Part shown: one piece after another, positions 33,199 through 45,518 of the stretch
Position numbering within the stretch: position 1 is the stretch's first letter
How the letters are laid out: each line of letters starts with the position of its first letter
From: Globisporangium splendens
Taxonomy: Eukaryota; Oomycota; Peronosporomycetes; Pythiales; Pythiaceae
Reading direction: 5' to 3'
Length of the DNA stretch: 64,000 bases
NCBI GenBank assembly: GCA_006386115.1
Contig: VFIW01000006.1
Location: 248,001-312,000, forward strand
Notes under the pieces: generated by a model
Told to the model about the DNA's origin: nothing
The model's database searches: none
What the model saw: only the letters and a program-made list of their open reading frames with translations
Program-made: the position numbers and the translations under genes

Positions 33199-36100
33199 GA
33201 CGATGACCCGGAGAGGCTCGTTTGTACAATGCCAGGTACTGGAAGCTGCGTATTCACCTGGATTGTTAGAGTCGTCGCCATTGCGAACAACGTGCCGTGA
33301 GCGCTGTTTGCGACGCGTGCTCGAGTTTACTGGAAGAACCACCGATCTGAATCGTGATTTGGAACAGTAGCTCGCGACTGCCACCCCCAGAGACGTACGT
33401 AGCTGCTCGCGCGCCAGCAGCCAGCTGCAACAGCAGTGTTGGTGCAGCTGGTGGTGGTACTGGTATAGGATTCGGGAGAAACGTCACGCGGCGAGAGAAA
33501 CGAACGGCGATTTGGATCGTGTCTCCTACACCGTAGGCGCCATTGGAGCTCTTCGCGAATACGCGCTCGACAGTCGAGGCAACAGACGATATCTCGATGC
33601 GAGAGCTAAACGACAGACTCCCTGGGAGCAATGGAGCTCCCAGACGCAGCGGTGCGTACACGCCGTCTGTGTCCGCGATGACTCCACCGTTGAGCTCCAG
33701 GGCTTTTCGCGAGGCTGCTTCCAAGAGTTTGCAGCTATCTCCCGTTACGATATCATACTGAAACGTGAGTTCGCTGGTGCCCGACCCACCAGTGTACACT
33801 GCAAACGTTGGAGGCAGTGCATCCGCATTGAGTTTCAGGATCGGCGTGCCAGTAACGGCGACGCGGCCACTGAACACGACGAAGAGACGAGCACGTTGGC
33901 CTGGAGAGTAGATTTCACCGCTCTCGAGGTCTGAGTAGATTCGCTGGATGCGAAATCCATTGGTGCGGATGAAAATCCTCTTGTTGTTGTCCACGAGACT
34001 TCGCACCGAGTTCACATGAAGTGGTACACCTGGCCGCGGCAGCGTCAGGTCGGCAGTCCGAGTCGGTACCATGGCTTGGCATCACACTTGGGCAGGGCGT
34101 CCCATGAACTCTCGTCCAGCCAGTAAAGGTTTTAGGATAAGTGATTCTGAATCGCGTAAATTCAGTGGCGTGTTGTGTGTACTATCCCCTGCGACGGGCA
34201 AATATGCGAACCGAAGCACAGACGTGCCCGAGCCACTTTCGTAGATCGCCGTGCGATCAAAGATGCCTGCAACGTTCAGGATCAAAAGGGGAATGCCGAC
34301 CACCACGACGTTGCGGGAAAACTCGACCAAGATCTCCACTACTTCGCCGACGTCGTACGTTCTATCCAACGTGGTCAAGCGCACATCGATAATCGTTGGT
34401 TGCACCGAGTCGAGACACAGCGTCTTGGTGGTCGAGAGCGAGCCTGATTCACCAGGAGCGGGTAATGCATTTGTGTGCACTGCCGTCGACAGCCGCAGAA
34501 TCTGCGCGCGGTGCGTGAGATCCAGTGACTTGACGTAGTTGAGCTTGAGGTCACCATTTCGGTCACCGTGCACTTCCAGTGTCGCGCACTGGTCACCGAT
34601 CACGATAGCGTACGTGAACGTGAGTGTCGTCGTCTCATTCCCCTCCGTGTACGTGGCAAACGCACCCATTCGTCCCGTTTCCAACCGCACAGTCGGTGAT
34701 CCAAACACAAGAACAGGTAACGAGAACACGATCTGGAGTGTGATCGTATCGCCAGGATGGTACGTGCCGTTGGGCGTCGTGGACGTGACGCGCAGCACGC
34801 GTGGCTGGGTCGACCTGATGGAGATCGCGCGGTTGCCACTCAGTGAATGCAGTGAACGCGGTGGAGGGAGTGCCAGTAGTGCATCCGTTGTTGGGAACGT
34901 CGAAGTGCGGCGAATGGCCGAGTCACCGACTCAGAACTCGCCCTGGAGAATCCGCGCGCCGGTAGAAACAATGTCGATCGCCTGGCGACGACCTGCGAAT
35001 GCGGTGCACGCAGATGCGTCGGTTGGTACCAGGTCGAGCAAATCTGGGCTGTAGCGCATGGTGATGCGATAGCGATATCCATTCCGTAAATTGCAGCGCG
35101 TGATCGCCGTGATCCCGATCGTCACAAGTTCTGGGACGGCCGCCTCGAGTTTTGCAGACAGCTCCTGCACGGTGTCTTTGTGTACTGGTGGGATATCAAT
35201 GCGCTCGGTCGTGCGGATCGTGCCTACGCCAGCTGCACTCGCACTGAAATCGCCGTAGAATAATCGGAAGCTACCGCGCAAAATGGGACTCGCGGCTTCC
35301 GTGCCAACGTCGAACTCCAGTAGCGTACTTCGTGTTGTGTACAGAGCTTGGGTGTCCATGGACACGGTTTCAAGCGCAAGTTGAGGAGTACCTGTCACAG
35401 CCACGGGGACTGAGAACTCGACCAGTGCATCAAGCACGCCTGGTCGGTAGGTCATGTCGGCATTCAGATTCACATTGACCACACTACTCAGAGTGCATGG
35501 CACGAGCGCACCAGTGCCACACGCGAACGCCTGGCAGCCATCTCCATTGGTTTTCACCTTCACACGCAGTGATTGGAGCCCCATCGAGGGAAACGTGGAC
35601 GTGATCACGTACCGATGGCCATCGTGGAAGGTGCTTGTGTCTTTGGCGACGTTCACTTGGGGCACGAGGCCGGAGATCGCTTCCAATGCACTCTCAAGTG
35701 ACGTGGCCGCCATATTCCAGTCTAGGCATGTCGTTTCGTGCCTGGTATCACCTGAATTGCCGCCATACACCAGTTTGAACTCACTCTGCGTGAGACTCAC
35801 TTGGTTGAACACGTCGATCGTCTGCACCACAAGCGATGTGCTCACAGCGCGCGCAATGTCGCTACTCAATGTGACTTTGCGCACCACTGGCACCGACGAG
35901 TCGATGCGAATCGCGAGCTCGAAATCCAGTGCGCCAGGGGTATTTAGCTCCGGTAGCAGCAAATTCGCGAGCGTCATGGACGTCAGCGACGCCTTGCGAC
36001 GGATGCACGTAGCGAGGATCGATTGCCATTACAGAATGCCAGGCCACAAAGCGCTGCCACGGATATGAGCCCGTTGCGTCGGCGAATACATTTCTTGCCA

Positions 36101-38377
36101 AAAAGCAAAAACTCGGACACTGGACTCACCAGCAGCACCGGCCGTGTTGCAGGTTGCGTGTGGTCACGATTCAGATACGAACTTGGCCGCGCGCCATCAA
36201 GAAACACCCAGGACGGCGCATCGAGCACCCCTGTGGATCTCGCGATGCGTATCTGCGATTTCAAATTCACGGCGTCGACCTCGTCTCACGTCGCGTGCAG
36301 TCCCGCATCTTTACCTGCGGCTTTGAAGTGAAGCCGCATGTTTGTTGCACTCTGCGAACTATCGAAATTGAGACCGAGCGGCTGCTGCTCCAGGGATTTC
36401 CAGACTGGTGTCGCGAGGTTCCCATTGAACTGCTTGATGCGAATGCGGAGCGGGGCTCTGCTCGCCGCGCCCGATGAGGTTTCGCGCCACGCGACGATCA
36501 ACGACGATCCCAAGCACGCGACACTCGGAGCTCGTGCGCTCATCGCAGTGTTCACATTGAGTCCAAACGCCGTGTTGCCATCCACAAACACCCATTTTGG
36601 CGCGGCATCCGTGCCAGCGAACGCTGCGACGCGTATCTGGTGCGCATTCGTCGTTGGCTCGATCTCATCCCATGCGGCATAGAGTACCGAGACGGCTGCA
36701 TTTGCGGCGGATCGGCATGACGCGAGCCGCACATGCTGCGCAGCACTCGTTGTCGTGGCGTAGTTTAATCCCCTCGATGCGAGATTTCCAGCGGCAAACG
36801 TCCACGCGGGCGTCAGATCTTGACCATTGAACACTGCGACCCGAACTTGGGTGATCACTGTTGTTGCGCTCACTTCATGCCACGCAGCGTACAATTTCGA
36901 ATTGTGTACGAGCAAATGGGGTGACGCCGCGCTTTGCGTCGGATCCCGGTTGACCCCAGAGCTGGTGGCCGGATTCCGACCCACAAATCGCCATTGCTGC
37001 GGTCCTGTGTATACGGCGACCTGGATCTGCGTGGGATTATTCGTGGCCGAACTTGTCTCGCGCCATGCCAAGTACATTTTCGCATTCATCGTCACGAGTA
37101 CGGGGGTCGCCGCGTCGTAGTTTGCATCAAAGTTGACGATCGACGCAGCGCTACTGCCGCCATCTTCCGAGCTCCACACGGGCGGGAACCGCGACCGCGA
37201 ATCGAAAGTTCGCACACGGATTTGCGCTTTGGAGGCTTGCGTCGCGGCGTTTTCGCTCCACGTGACAAAGACCGTGGTGCCGAGCGCTGCGGCGTTGACA
37301 AACGCCACGTCCAGTCTACTGTCCTGGTTCAAACCGACGCTGCCAGTGCGCTTGAGAGCTGCACGCGAGAAATACGAGAGCCGAGTGATTGAGTGACCCA
37401 CAGCGACCGTGTACTTGAAACACAGTATGTCGTGCTCGTACGCGACCAGTGTCGCAGGAACACCGTACTCGACACCGGTGTTCAATGTCAGCGCCGGAAC
37501 CCCGTCAGTCGTCTCGGACGCGACATCAATGGAAAAGTTGAACTGCACCGCTATCATGAGCTCATCGCCGACCGTGTACACGCCGTCGTACATTTCCGTG
37601 CTCACCGACAGCACGGCAGGCGGCGACGTGTCAATAGCGATGTGCGTCGCGGGCGCGAGACCACTCGTCAGCGAGGGCGGCAGCACCGTCGACACAAGTT
37701 TCCTACCAATCGACGCAATGAGGATACCGCCACTGAGACGCAGCGCGTAGATCCCGTCGTAATTGAGCAGGGTTGAGCGGTCGTCGACGCGGACAGTATA
37801 CCGAAGCGTCAGCGTATTCGAGCCCGAGCCGGAGATGTACGTTGCTTCATTCGTAGTCGTGAGTAGCAGGCTCGGGGTCCCAAGTGCCGTGTCGACGTCC
37901 ACAGGAGCCGAGAACTGCAGCAAGATATCGACGCGTTCTCCTACACCGACAGTGGCGTCCTCATGCAACTTCGTGATCGCTGATACAAACGCAGCCGCTT
38001 GGTCGATCGAAATGCCCTTTGAAGACAATCCACTCACAGGGAGTAGAAGCACTGCCGGTAACACCGGCACCATTGCCACGCGACGGATACCACCGGAAAT
38101 CGATCCAAACGAAGCACGCAACGCATTGCGGTCGATGAAGTCAAACACACTCGCGTCATCAAAAGGCTCACAGCGAAACTCGAATGCGAGAACATTGGAT
38201 CCACTGCCGCGTACGTACCTTGCGACTCGATCTACTTGTGATGGCGACGTCACGCCCATGCGCACGCCGCGTTCTCGTCGAGCACGACCACAGGCACGTC
38301 AAATGTTATCGTGAACGCAATGACATCCCCAGCACGGTAAACACCATCGCGGGTCACGGGGTCAGCACGCAAGATAC

Positions 38378-38393
38378 GCGGCGGACCCGTGTT
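38378..38393. repeat. Target-site duplication, LINE copy 2 (left)
   Basis: GCGGCGGACCCGTGTT, repeated exactly at 39341-39356. Removing the element and one copy rejoins VINTGPP to RILRADP in the host frame. Confidence 0.9.
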
Positions 38394-39340
38394 TATCTTT
38401 ATCTTTATAAGGTGAGGTATATTTAGGTTCATCTTCGTGACCTACAATATCCATTCTCCTACCTAATCTTCATTGCGAATTTCATCTAGGAGTGAAAATG
38501 TGCCTATAGCGCGGATTGCAATAGATCACTTCTGAATGCTAAATAATCTTTGACCAGGATGGCATGTTCTCTTGGTCCTATGTGAGGCTGCCTTGTGTTG
38601 TCCAATGACCTTGGGTCTTCCGAACTTCGCATAAGCCAATGCACGACGTCGTTGTCAAGATCCTGGGTGAGATTGTTGAAAGCAGCTCTTTGAGTTGGGA
38701 AGTGGACCTGCGTTGAGGTTCTGGTGTCCATGGCTAGGTTGGCGGCTGAGTCCGTCACCTTGTTGAAGGCACGGTAGTGATGGTACCATCCTCGGATGTC
38801 AATGCAATCCGCGAGTCGTCGACTTGTCTGGTATAAACGTGCCAATCGGTGCTGTCGAGGGGACCGATGCATTCTCTGTTGGGAGATAATCAGTGCACTG
38901 TCTCCAATCACGCACAACGGTTCGAAGTGACTGCGTTGGGCTTCTCGGAGTCCATGTATGAGACCCCAGTACTCGGCAAAGTTGTTGGTCGTGTCCTTCC
39001 TGCTATAGACCATGCTCGCGGCCCAAATTAAACTGGCTGTGTGCGAGTCCTTATGGACACACACGATAATGGATCCAGTCCCTCCTGGTCCTGGATTGCC
39101 GCGTGATCCACCATCGAAAAACAACAGGTATACGCCGCGAGTATCACTTGGAGTCAAGGGGATGGTGTCGGTTTGGCTGAGAAAGCAGTCGACATATGCC
39201 TTGAGAACTGCTGCAACCGTGCGACCGTCCGAGTCTCCAGCTTGCGCTTCAGCGAGTCGTGTGAGATTTCGCATTCCTGCCTCTAATCTGGTCATCATGA
39301 TCGCCATCTCAGAAGTCGATTTGATTGGATCCGAATCCAT
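38394..39340 (-). mobile_element. 5'-truncated LINE, copy 2
   Basis: 947 bp, same family as copy 1 and in the same orientation as the host gene. It starts inside the frame just before the RNase H domain (MDSDPIKSTSEMAIMM) and runs through an intact RNase H frame ending TAG at 38504-38506. The 3' UTR matches copy 1 (CTACCTAATCTTCATTGCG on the plus strand) and ends in TATAAAGATAAAGATA. A perfect 16-bp target-site duplication flanks it. Very few amino-acid differences from copy 1 across RNase H indicate recent activity of the family. Confidence 0.92.
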
Positions 39341-39356
39341 GCGGCGGACCCGTGTT
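39341..39356. repeat. Target-site duplication, LINE copy 2 (right)
   Basis: Exact copy of 38378-38393 at the 5' end of the element. Confidence 0.9.
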
Positions 39357-41680
39357 GATGACGATCGCCGAGGTGGAACCGAGACTCGTGGCTGTCCCCG
39401 GAGCCGCTAGCGTCACATCGGCGTCCGTGGCGGGAGTTGTCGATAGCTGTTTAATTGCGCTGCCGGAGTTTATGCGCAGCGACGACGTTGACGTGCACTC
39501 GAGGTCCAGTGGTACATCACCACGCTGCACGTCATAACAAAACACGAGCGTCGAAGTGCCGCTGCCTCGAGCATACGCCGCAGGTCGATACCCAGGCATG
39601 AAGATCTGGACGTTTGGACCAACACCAAGCGCTACGATAGTCGGATTTACGACCGTACCAGTGTACACCTCGAGCATCGCGACGTCGTCGCCGTTGACGC
39701 TGTCGATCGTCAGCAGCTGGCCGTCAATCTCAAACTGCAGTCCTTTGTTGGTCGCGGTTGTCAGTCCATGATTCACTGCAGGAAACCGGATCGTCTTAGG
39801 ACTGTTGCTCCCAATTGGTGCTGCGACGACGAATTCGCCAGAGAACAAGTCCACTCTCCCTGTGTGTAGCAGCAACTCGGGAATTCCCGTAACGACCACG
39901 GGGCATCAAACGTCACGGCGATCTCGATCGTATCTCCTGCCGTGTACTGACCGTTCAGTGTTACTGCTGCCACGCCTTTCACCTTGGGGCTGTATCTTTC
40001 GATTGCACAATGTACTGGAACTCAGCGGTGATGCCGTCACCCAAAACTTGCACAAACAGGATGATTCGGTCAACGAGACCAGTGTCGGGCTCCAAGACAC
40101 GACAATCGGCAGCGAAAAATGCACATGAATCAAGATCGCTTCGCCGATCCCAAACGTGCCACCGTTATGCGGGGATGTGGCGCTTATCACGCGCGGTGGC
40201 AACACGTCGATCACGAGTGCGTGGAATGCCGACAAACTGCTGCCCATCCCGGATTTCCAGTCGCCTTTGGATCCTGGCGGCGGTAATTTTGCATTCGCAG
40301 GCACCTGTTGTGTCGCTGCGTCAACCGTAACGATTGCCGCGGAAGACAATAGCATCAGCGAGTCGCTGTTGACGTACTCCAACCGCGAGGATGCATCTCC
40401 AGGCTGCACGACGTGCTTCAAGCGCAACGTTTCGCGTCCATCCGATTCACAAACGCCGCGACGTGGTCGGGAACGTCGTTGCCCTTTTGTGTCTCCCACG
40501 CCTGTGTCGCGATCGCAGGAGAATAGCGAATGTGGTCCAACTTGGTACCATCGCCGCCGACGTTGCTCACATCAGCCGCGAGCTCGGGCAAGTCGCCATC
40601 GTTTCCGTCAGTGTTGACCGATTCGAACGTGATCGTGATGTTGTTTCCAAAAAACGTGCACGCAGCATCTTCATCGATTGAGTACTCGACCTGGACCTGG
40701 TCGATCTTCGTCATGCATGTGAGGTACGCGCGCAGCATGCGCTGGTTCGCATTGTACGGGATGTTGTACACGCGTTGGCCCACAAAGCCTACAGAGAAAG
40801 TGCCGGCTGTGGCCAGGCACCGCAATCGCTGGATCTCGCGCCTATGGCACGACGATGTATGGGACCCAGTGCGCAGTACGAGGCTAGGAGGTGTCGCGCC
40901 AATGACTTGCACACTCGACTGAACTCGACAAACAAGTAGATCTCTTCACCAAATCCCCATTGCCCGTCGGCACGATCGGAATATACGCGCGTGACCTTGG
41001 CAGGACCCTTGCTGTCGACGCGGATTTGCTCACGCGGTACATCGATGCTGAGCAGCAATTCGCCACCATCAGGGATGTACAGATTTGCGTCCAAGCGAAT
41101 TTCCTATTGGCAAATTGATACGCACATGCATACACGCGCATCACATGATCAGACGAGTAGAGAGCAATATTCTGGAGCTTGAAAAAATCCGCAAGCAATA
41201 CTTACCGCTTGTGAGTTGGCGTTCACGACCGTGACGACGTCGGCAGCCTGTGGAATCGGCTCGATCGCGCTCGCCACCCGCAGTAATGCCGGCCAGAGCA
41301 CAATGCACAGCAGCAACAATCGCAGCAGCAAGGGGTGGTCACTGTTCCTGCTGCTGTATCGACGGAGGCAAACGTCAGGATTGTATGGCTGCTGTCGTTC
41401 TGCAGTGCGTACAGGGCTGCGCAGACACTTGTGGGTGGTGGTTCTGTGGCGAGTGTCCATGCTCCACCACTTTCGTCGTTCACTTGCACAAGCAGATTGC
41501 TCGTGAGTGTGGTGCTCTCTCTGTTTTCTGCAATCTTTGATCCATCGACCCGACGCATGACGTTTCACCAAGATTTTGCTTTTCTTCTATCGTTTCGAAA
41601 GAAGATCATTGTGCACACAAATGGAAGATCCGCTGAACCATCACTGGGTGACTCGAATGCCTGAATGGTGGTCTATCGAT

Positions 41681-41773
41681 TGACTCATCATTGACGGATC
41701 CCTTTCCAGATCTTTGATGACTCATCAAGATCTTGAACGATCATTGACAATGATGACTCATAAAAATGAGTCA
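41681..41773. promoter_or_regulatory. Cluster of four AP-1/GCN4-like sites
   Basis: TGACTCA at 41681, 41718 and 41754 and its complement form TGAGTCA at 41767, all within 93 bp and 220-315 bp upstream of the LRR gene start. This is the core site of bZIP factors of the AP-1/Gcn4 type. The sites sit in degenerate repeats (GATGACTCATCAAGATC type), so expansion of a short repeat could also explain them. The rest of 41461-41995 shows nothing else. Confidence 0.45.
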
Positions 41774-41995
41774 CCAAGATTCGATCGATCACCACTCACA
41801 GGCTCTGGTCACCGAGTGGCAGCTTCTTCGTCGAATGGCAGAGCGGGTTTATTTCTGGGAGCTTGAGAGAGTAATTGTAGTGCCACCCGGCTTCGTGCCA
41901 CTTGCAGAGAGCGCCACCCGAAGCCAGCACACTCACTCTTCATCGCCACTCGTTTCTCTCATCACCGTCAGCAGCACACAGCATTTTCTGAAAGT

Positions 41996-44121
41996 ATGGA
42001 CGCTCTTCCGCCTACCCGAATGATAATCCGCGGAACGCCTGGATGCCGCTTGCTGGCACACCTCGAGTCCGTCGATCCGCGCATCGCCGAAGGACTTCAG
42101 AAAAAAAGCGATTCAGTCGACAGTGCTTCGACACTCTCGAAAGAGCAACTCGAGCGGCTCGTGGAGGACGAAACGCGCCTTGGAATCACCTATGCGTACC
42201 AGCTTTCCTCTTCGATACAAAGGTGATGTACCGAAAGGGCAACTTCAAAGGCAACGAGGGCGAGCACATCTTGCGCCGCATTCGAGGCATTCTCGATACA
42301 AAAACGACGGAATTGGACCTGTCCGATTTGATGCTCTGCGACGATTTCTTCGTCGATCTCTTGGCGCCGTTCGTGCGCGCAAAAACCTGTAAACTGAAGC
42401 GCATCAACCTCTCGGACACCCACATTGGCGTCAATGGCGCCGTCACCTCGGCACGCACAGCATCGGCGAATGCAACATTGGAGACGCTCCAACTCTCAAA
42501 CGTTCGCACGATCCCCGTGTTGCAACTGCAGAATGCCCAAAAAGTGGATCTGTCTGGACACACCTACAATCATTTGGACGCGGCTGTGCTGGGTACGCTT
42601 CTGGCACGGGAACGCAAGCTCGAGACGCTTGATATGTCGCGAAACAATCTCACGGGATCGCGTGCCAGCATTTTCCACGGGCTCGCGACGCTTTTCCAGG
42701 GACTCGCACGGTGTCACAGCCTCAAACAGATCAAGTATGCCGCTTGTGTCAAGGTTTGAGTTTGAATCACTCGCTGCATGTCTTCTGTTGTTTAAGCAAG
42801 CGCTTGTTCCCTTTCGCTCTTTGTTTTTCAGTTTGCACGCAGCGGGACTGCGATCCGAAGGCCTCGTGGACCTGACGAATGCGATTCAAGACTACGTCGC
42901 GCTCGAGAATCTTGTGCTGAGCTCCAATCAGATCGCGTCCAACGGCTGTGGCGAGAAAACAATCGCGGGAGTCCAGGCGTTCTGCGGCGCCATCTGGCAA
43001 TCCAAGACACTGGTCTCACTCAGATACAATGAAATTGACTTGATTGTTTGCATCGCTCATTGTTGCTGCTGGGCTCATAACGATCATGAACGAAATGGAA
43101 ACCGCAGCCTCGCCGACAACGAATTGGACTATTTAAGCTACAGCTCACTCGCCAAAATGCTTGCAGAGAACCACACAGTCACGACATTGGACTTGTCACA
43201 GAACCCCATCGCCGACGCTGGCAGCGTACACCTTGCAGCGGCGATCAAGAAAAATGCCGCCTTGCGCTCCCTCAAGTAGAGTAGCTGATCTTATCATGCA
43301 AAGCGTTTACGCCAATAACGCGATCTCACAGAAGCCTGATTTGTGTGTCTGTGTACTTGCTAAGTCTCACGGCGTGTCTTCTGGGAACTGAAGCGATCGC
43401 GGAGCTCTCGAATTCGTTGCGCAAGTTCAACCGCTCGCTTCAGCGCCTTGAGTGAGCTTTTGCTGCATTCTAGTCTGCTTTCTCTCTCCAGAGCCATATC
43501 GTCGTCTGATTTCACTCTTTCTCTCTCTGTATATGCTTGCATGTTGCTGGAAGTCTCCACGAGAATCCTGACGCCGTGCGGTCGAGTGCATATCGAGATC
43601 TCGCCAAAGCAGTGGCTGTCAATCCGACTCGGGTCGAAATCGAACTCCCACCACCACGACACAACAGCAAACATGCCGGCAAGTATTTGCTCCAAATCCG
43701 CGACGGCTTCCAAGGAAACGTAGTGCTTCGAGAACTCAGGCGCGGCTTCCAAAAACTCGACACCACGTCACTGAACGGAGCACAGCGCACCAACTTTGTC
43801 GGAAAACTGCAAGAATTGAGCGAAAGCGAATTACAAAAGCTCGACAAAATGCACATCCTCGAAGACTTGGACGTCGCGAACGAAGTGGCGCAACAACACG
43901 GATCCAATCTGCGGTATTACTCGACGTCGGCGAACACGAAGCCTCTGAAGCGGCTCTTGTGGATACTGGAGACCCGCGAGCGCGAACTTCACCTTCAAGA
44001 TCGTGCCACAAGGAAACAACCACAACGCGCCGACAGTGGGCTGCAATCGAGCGAGACCAGGGATGATCATCGAGACGAGTACGATGACGATGATGATGTG
44101 TGGGACTACCCGCTTTGCTAA
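41996..44121 (+). CDS. Leucine-rich-repeat protein, multi-exon, one apparent frameshift
   Basis: ATG at 41996 (MDALPPTRMIIRGTP) runs to about 42200, where the frame must shift by one to continue as VMYRKGNFKGNEG. Exons then end at 42734 and follow 42832-43275, 43365-43451 and 43554-44121 with phase-consistent GT..AG introns. Cytoplasmic-type LRR units are visible: TTELDLSDLML, CKLKRINLSDTHIG, TLETLQLSN, KLETLDMSRNNL, LENLVLSSNQIASNG, VTTLDLSQNPIADAG, SLQRLDLHENP. The spliced joints complete LRR motifs (KQI-NLHAAGL, LQRL-DLHENP), which supports them. The 43024-43107 segment looks like an intron with AT instead of GT at its donor; it is 84 bp and open in frame, so it may be retained. The C-terminal 190 residues are charged and helical, ending in an acidic DEYDDDDDVWDY tail. 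RNI/NLRC3-like scaffold function is a guess. Confidence 0.7.
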
Positions 44122-44336
44122 ATACAGCAATCACACCCTTGTTTTCTTTGACTGTACAAGATCCGATTGAGTCCGTTCTCTCTCCTTCCGTGTATTTGTA
44201 GGAGTGTTTTGCGTGATAGTCGGCAAATTTAGATGATAACGGTCTTAGTGGGCGTCTCGAAAGGACTCGTGGGAGGCCGACCTGGCAGTCAGATAGCTAC
44301 TCACATAAGGCGACAGCTGAAGATCGAGACAGAAGA

Positions 44337-45518
44337 ATGGTGCCACCAGGTAAGTCCTCTTGCGTTTGGCCGGCATAACAGCGACGCTCCACCTCCTTGT
44401 GCCCACTTGGCTTCTTGTTCTTCGTCTCCTGGTGTCGATAGAGCTGAAGCCTGGCCCAATCACTCGCGTGTGCCACGTCTGTGGGCGACAGTACGACTTG
44501 TCGTCGTTTGAGATCCACTTGAAGCAATGCAAGAAGCTGTGGCTGGCTCAGGTAAGTCGATGTCACCCGCCTGAACAGTGCTCTCCTGTTTTTAACATTC
44601 GTTTCTTCGCCCGTCTTCTTTTGTGGGAATTCAGGAAGAGCTCAAGCCGAAAAGCGAGCGGCGGCCGATTCCAAAGACACCACCGGGGCTGGGTCAGATG
44701 TCCGAGTCAGAATTTGCGCTCTCTGGGTCTGGCAAAGTCGATCGGGACGCGATTGAAGCAATGAACCGCATGATGCAGGAGTCGTTCAACGTCCACGGGA
44801 TGGAGAAATGCGAGAACTGCGGTCGCACGTTCGCTGAGGGACGGCTCGCGATCCACGCGAGAAGCTGCCATGGCAACAACATCACCAAGCGCGTCGGAGA
44901 TGGTGCAGCGCCACGGAATAGAAAAGATAAGAAGCTCCACGCAATGTAGCTTTCTCGTTTGTCGCTTTTTACGTGGACCCAAATTGTATCAGTGGCTTCA
45001 AAATGATGTTTCTGCGTGCTCCAAAATGAATTTTCCAGATACGGAGGTCGAGTATGGTCGCGTGAAAAGTGACACCAGTGGTGGGAGTGGTGCGTCAAGC
45101 TCTGTGAAAAAAAAGTAGTAGCCAGCCACGTCCGCCATCTACTGCTGCATCTTCAAGTTCTTCCTCTGGGGATGCTGATAACGGAGTTGCATCTTCATCT
45201 TCGTCAAATGCTCGCACATTATCAGGGAGTCTGCCGAGCAATCGCAAGCGCAAGCGCATTCCTTCGCAAGAAGCAACAGGAGCCTCAGCTACACCGCCAT
45301 CCACAGCATCTAGTCGCGCAAGTCTTCACACGCCATTATCACAAAGTATCTCGCAAGAGATCCACATCGACGATCTGCGGCGGGAGCTCACGGGGACGAA
45401 TAAACCAAGTGCGATCGCCACGGTTCAAGCGAAATTGGATCACTGGGAGGCTACGACGCTGTCGACGCTGCAGGAAATTCGAGACCTCAAAGAGCTTTTC
45501 ACGCAACTGCAGTCATGA
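44337..45518 (+). CDS. C2HC-type zinc-finger (ZC2HC1-like) protein
   Basis: Exons 44337-44349, 44442-44551 and 44635 onward. Two C2HC fingers of the ZC2HC1 type: CHVCGRQYDLSSFEIHLKQC and CENCGRTFAEGRLAIHARSC. The simple model stops at 44949 (145 aa). A better one splices at 44902 (GAT G|GTGCAG) to 45039, giving KRVGD-DTEVEYGRVKSD and a Ser-rich linker plus a charged helical C-terminus (IHIDDLRRELTG, LQEIRDLKELFTQLQS), stop TGA at 45516-45518, about 289 aa. That model needs one A removed from the A8 run at 45109-45116. Without it the downstream coding sequence has only the weak start MNFPDTEVEYG. Zinc binding is implied by the Cys/His pattern; targets are unknown. Confidence 0.72.

Larger units (their letters stand above)
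28320..41460 (-). pseudogene. Decayed giant multi-repeat cell-surface gene interrupted by two LINEs
   Basis: Reading right to left: a first exon from ATG 41460 with a basic N-terminus and the hydrophobic run LLLRLLLLCIVLWPALL (signal or signal-anchor), then a GTAAGT..TAG intron at 41104-41205. About 9.3 kb of host sequence follows with many ~120-residue Ig-like units of the form NGxYxxGDxIxIxVxFSxPVxVxGxPxLxL, then AxYxxGSGTxxLxFxYxVxxGD and SLxxxxxIxIDxxxP. These resemble bacterial SwmB-type repeats. A beta-propeller-like block (LYAAWxE..QIRVAVFxG) lies near 36.0-37.2 kb. The C-terminal end (28320-29300) has a kexin-like P domain (GTWTLAIRD, SDWVLSIANE), an EF-hand-like DRDGDGILD loop and a final Ig-like module, stop TAG at 28320. 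Breaks: in-frame TGA at 34082-34084, 34931-34933 and 36286-36288 (the last where a conserved Trp is expected), frameshifts near 30.4, 33.3, 36.0-36.1, 38.2, 39.9, 40.0, 40.4 and 40.9 kb, and the two LINEs. Likely an adhesin-like protein of about 3000 aa when whole. Confidence 0.75.

Noticed and set aside
36286..36288. TGA as a sense codon for Trp in a variant nuclear code
   Set aside because: Trp is encoded by TGG throughout the conserved genes here, and TGA ends the phosphatase and trehalase copy 1 frames. A variant code is not supported.
41223..41558. Alternative minus-strand frame near the start of the giant gene (VNDESGGAWTLATEPPP)
   Set aside because: Protein-like for about 70 residues, but it has no link by splice or start to the signal-anchor exon, which joins cleanly to the next exon in another frame.
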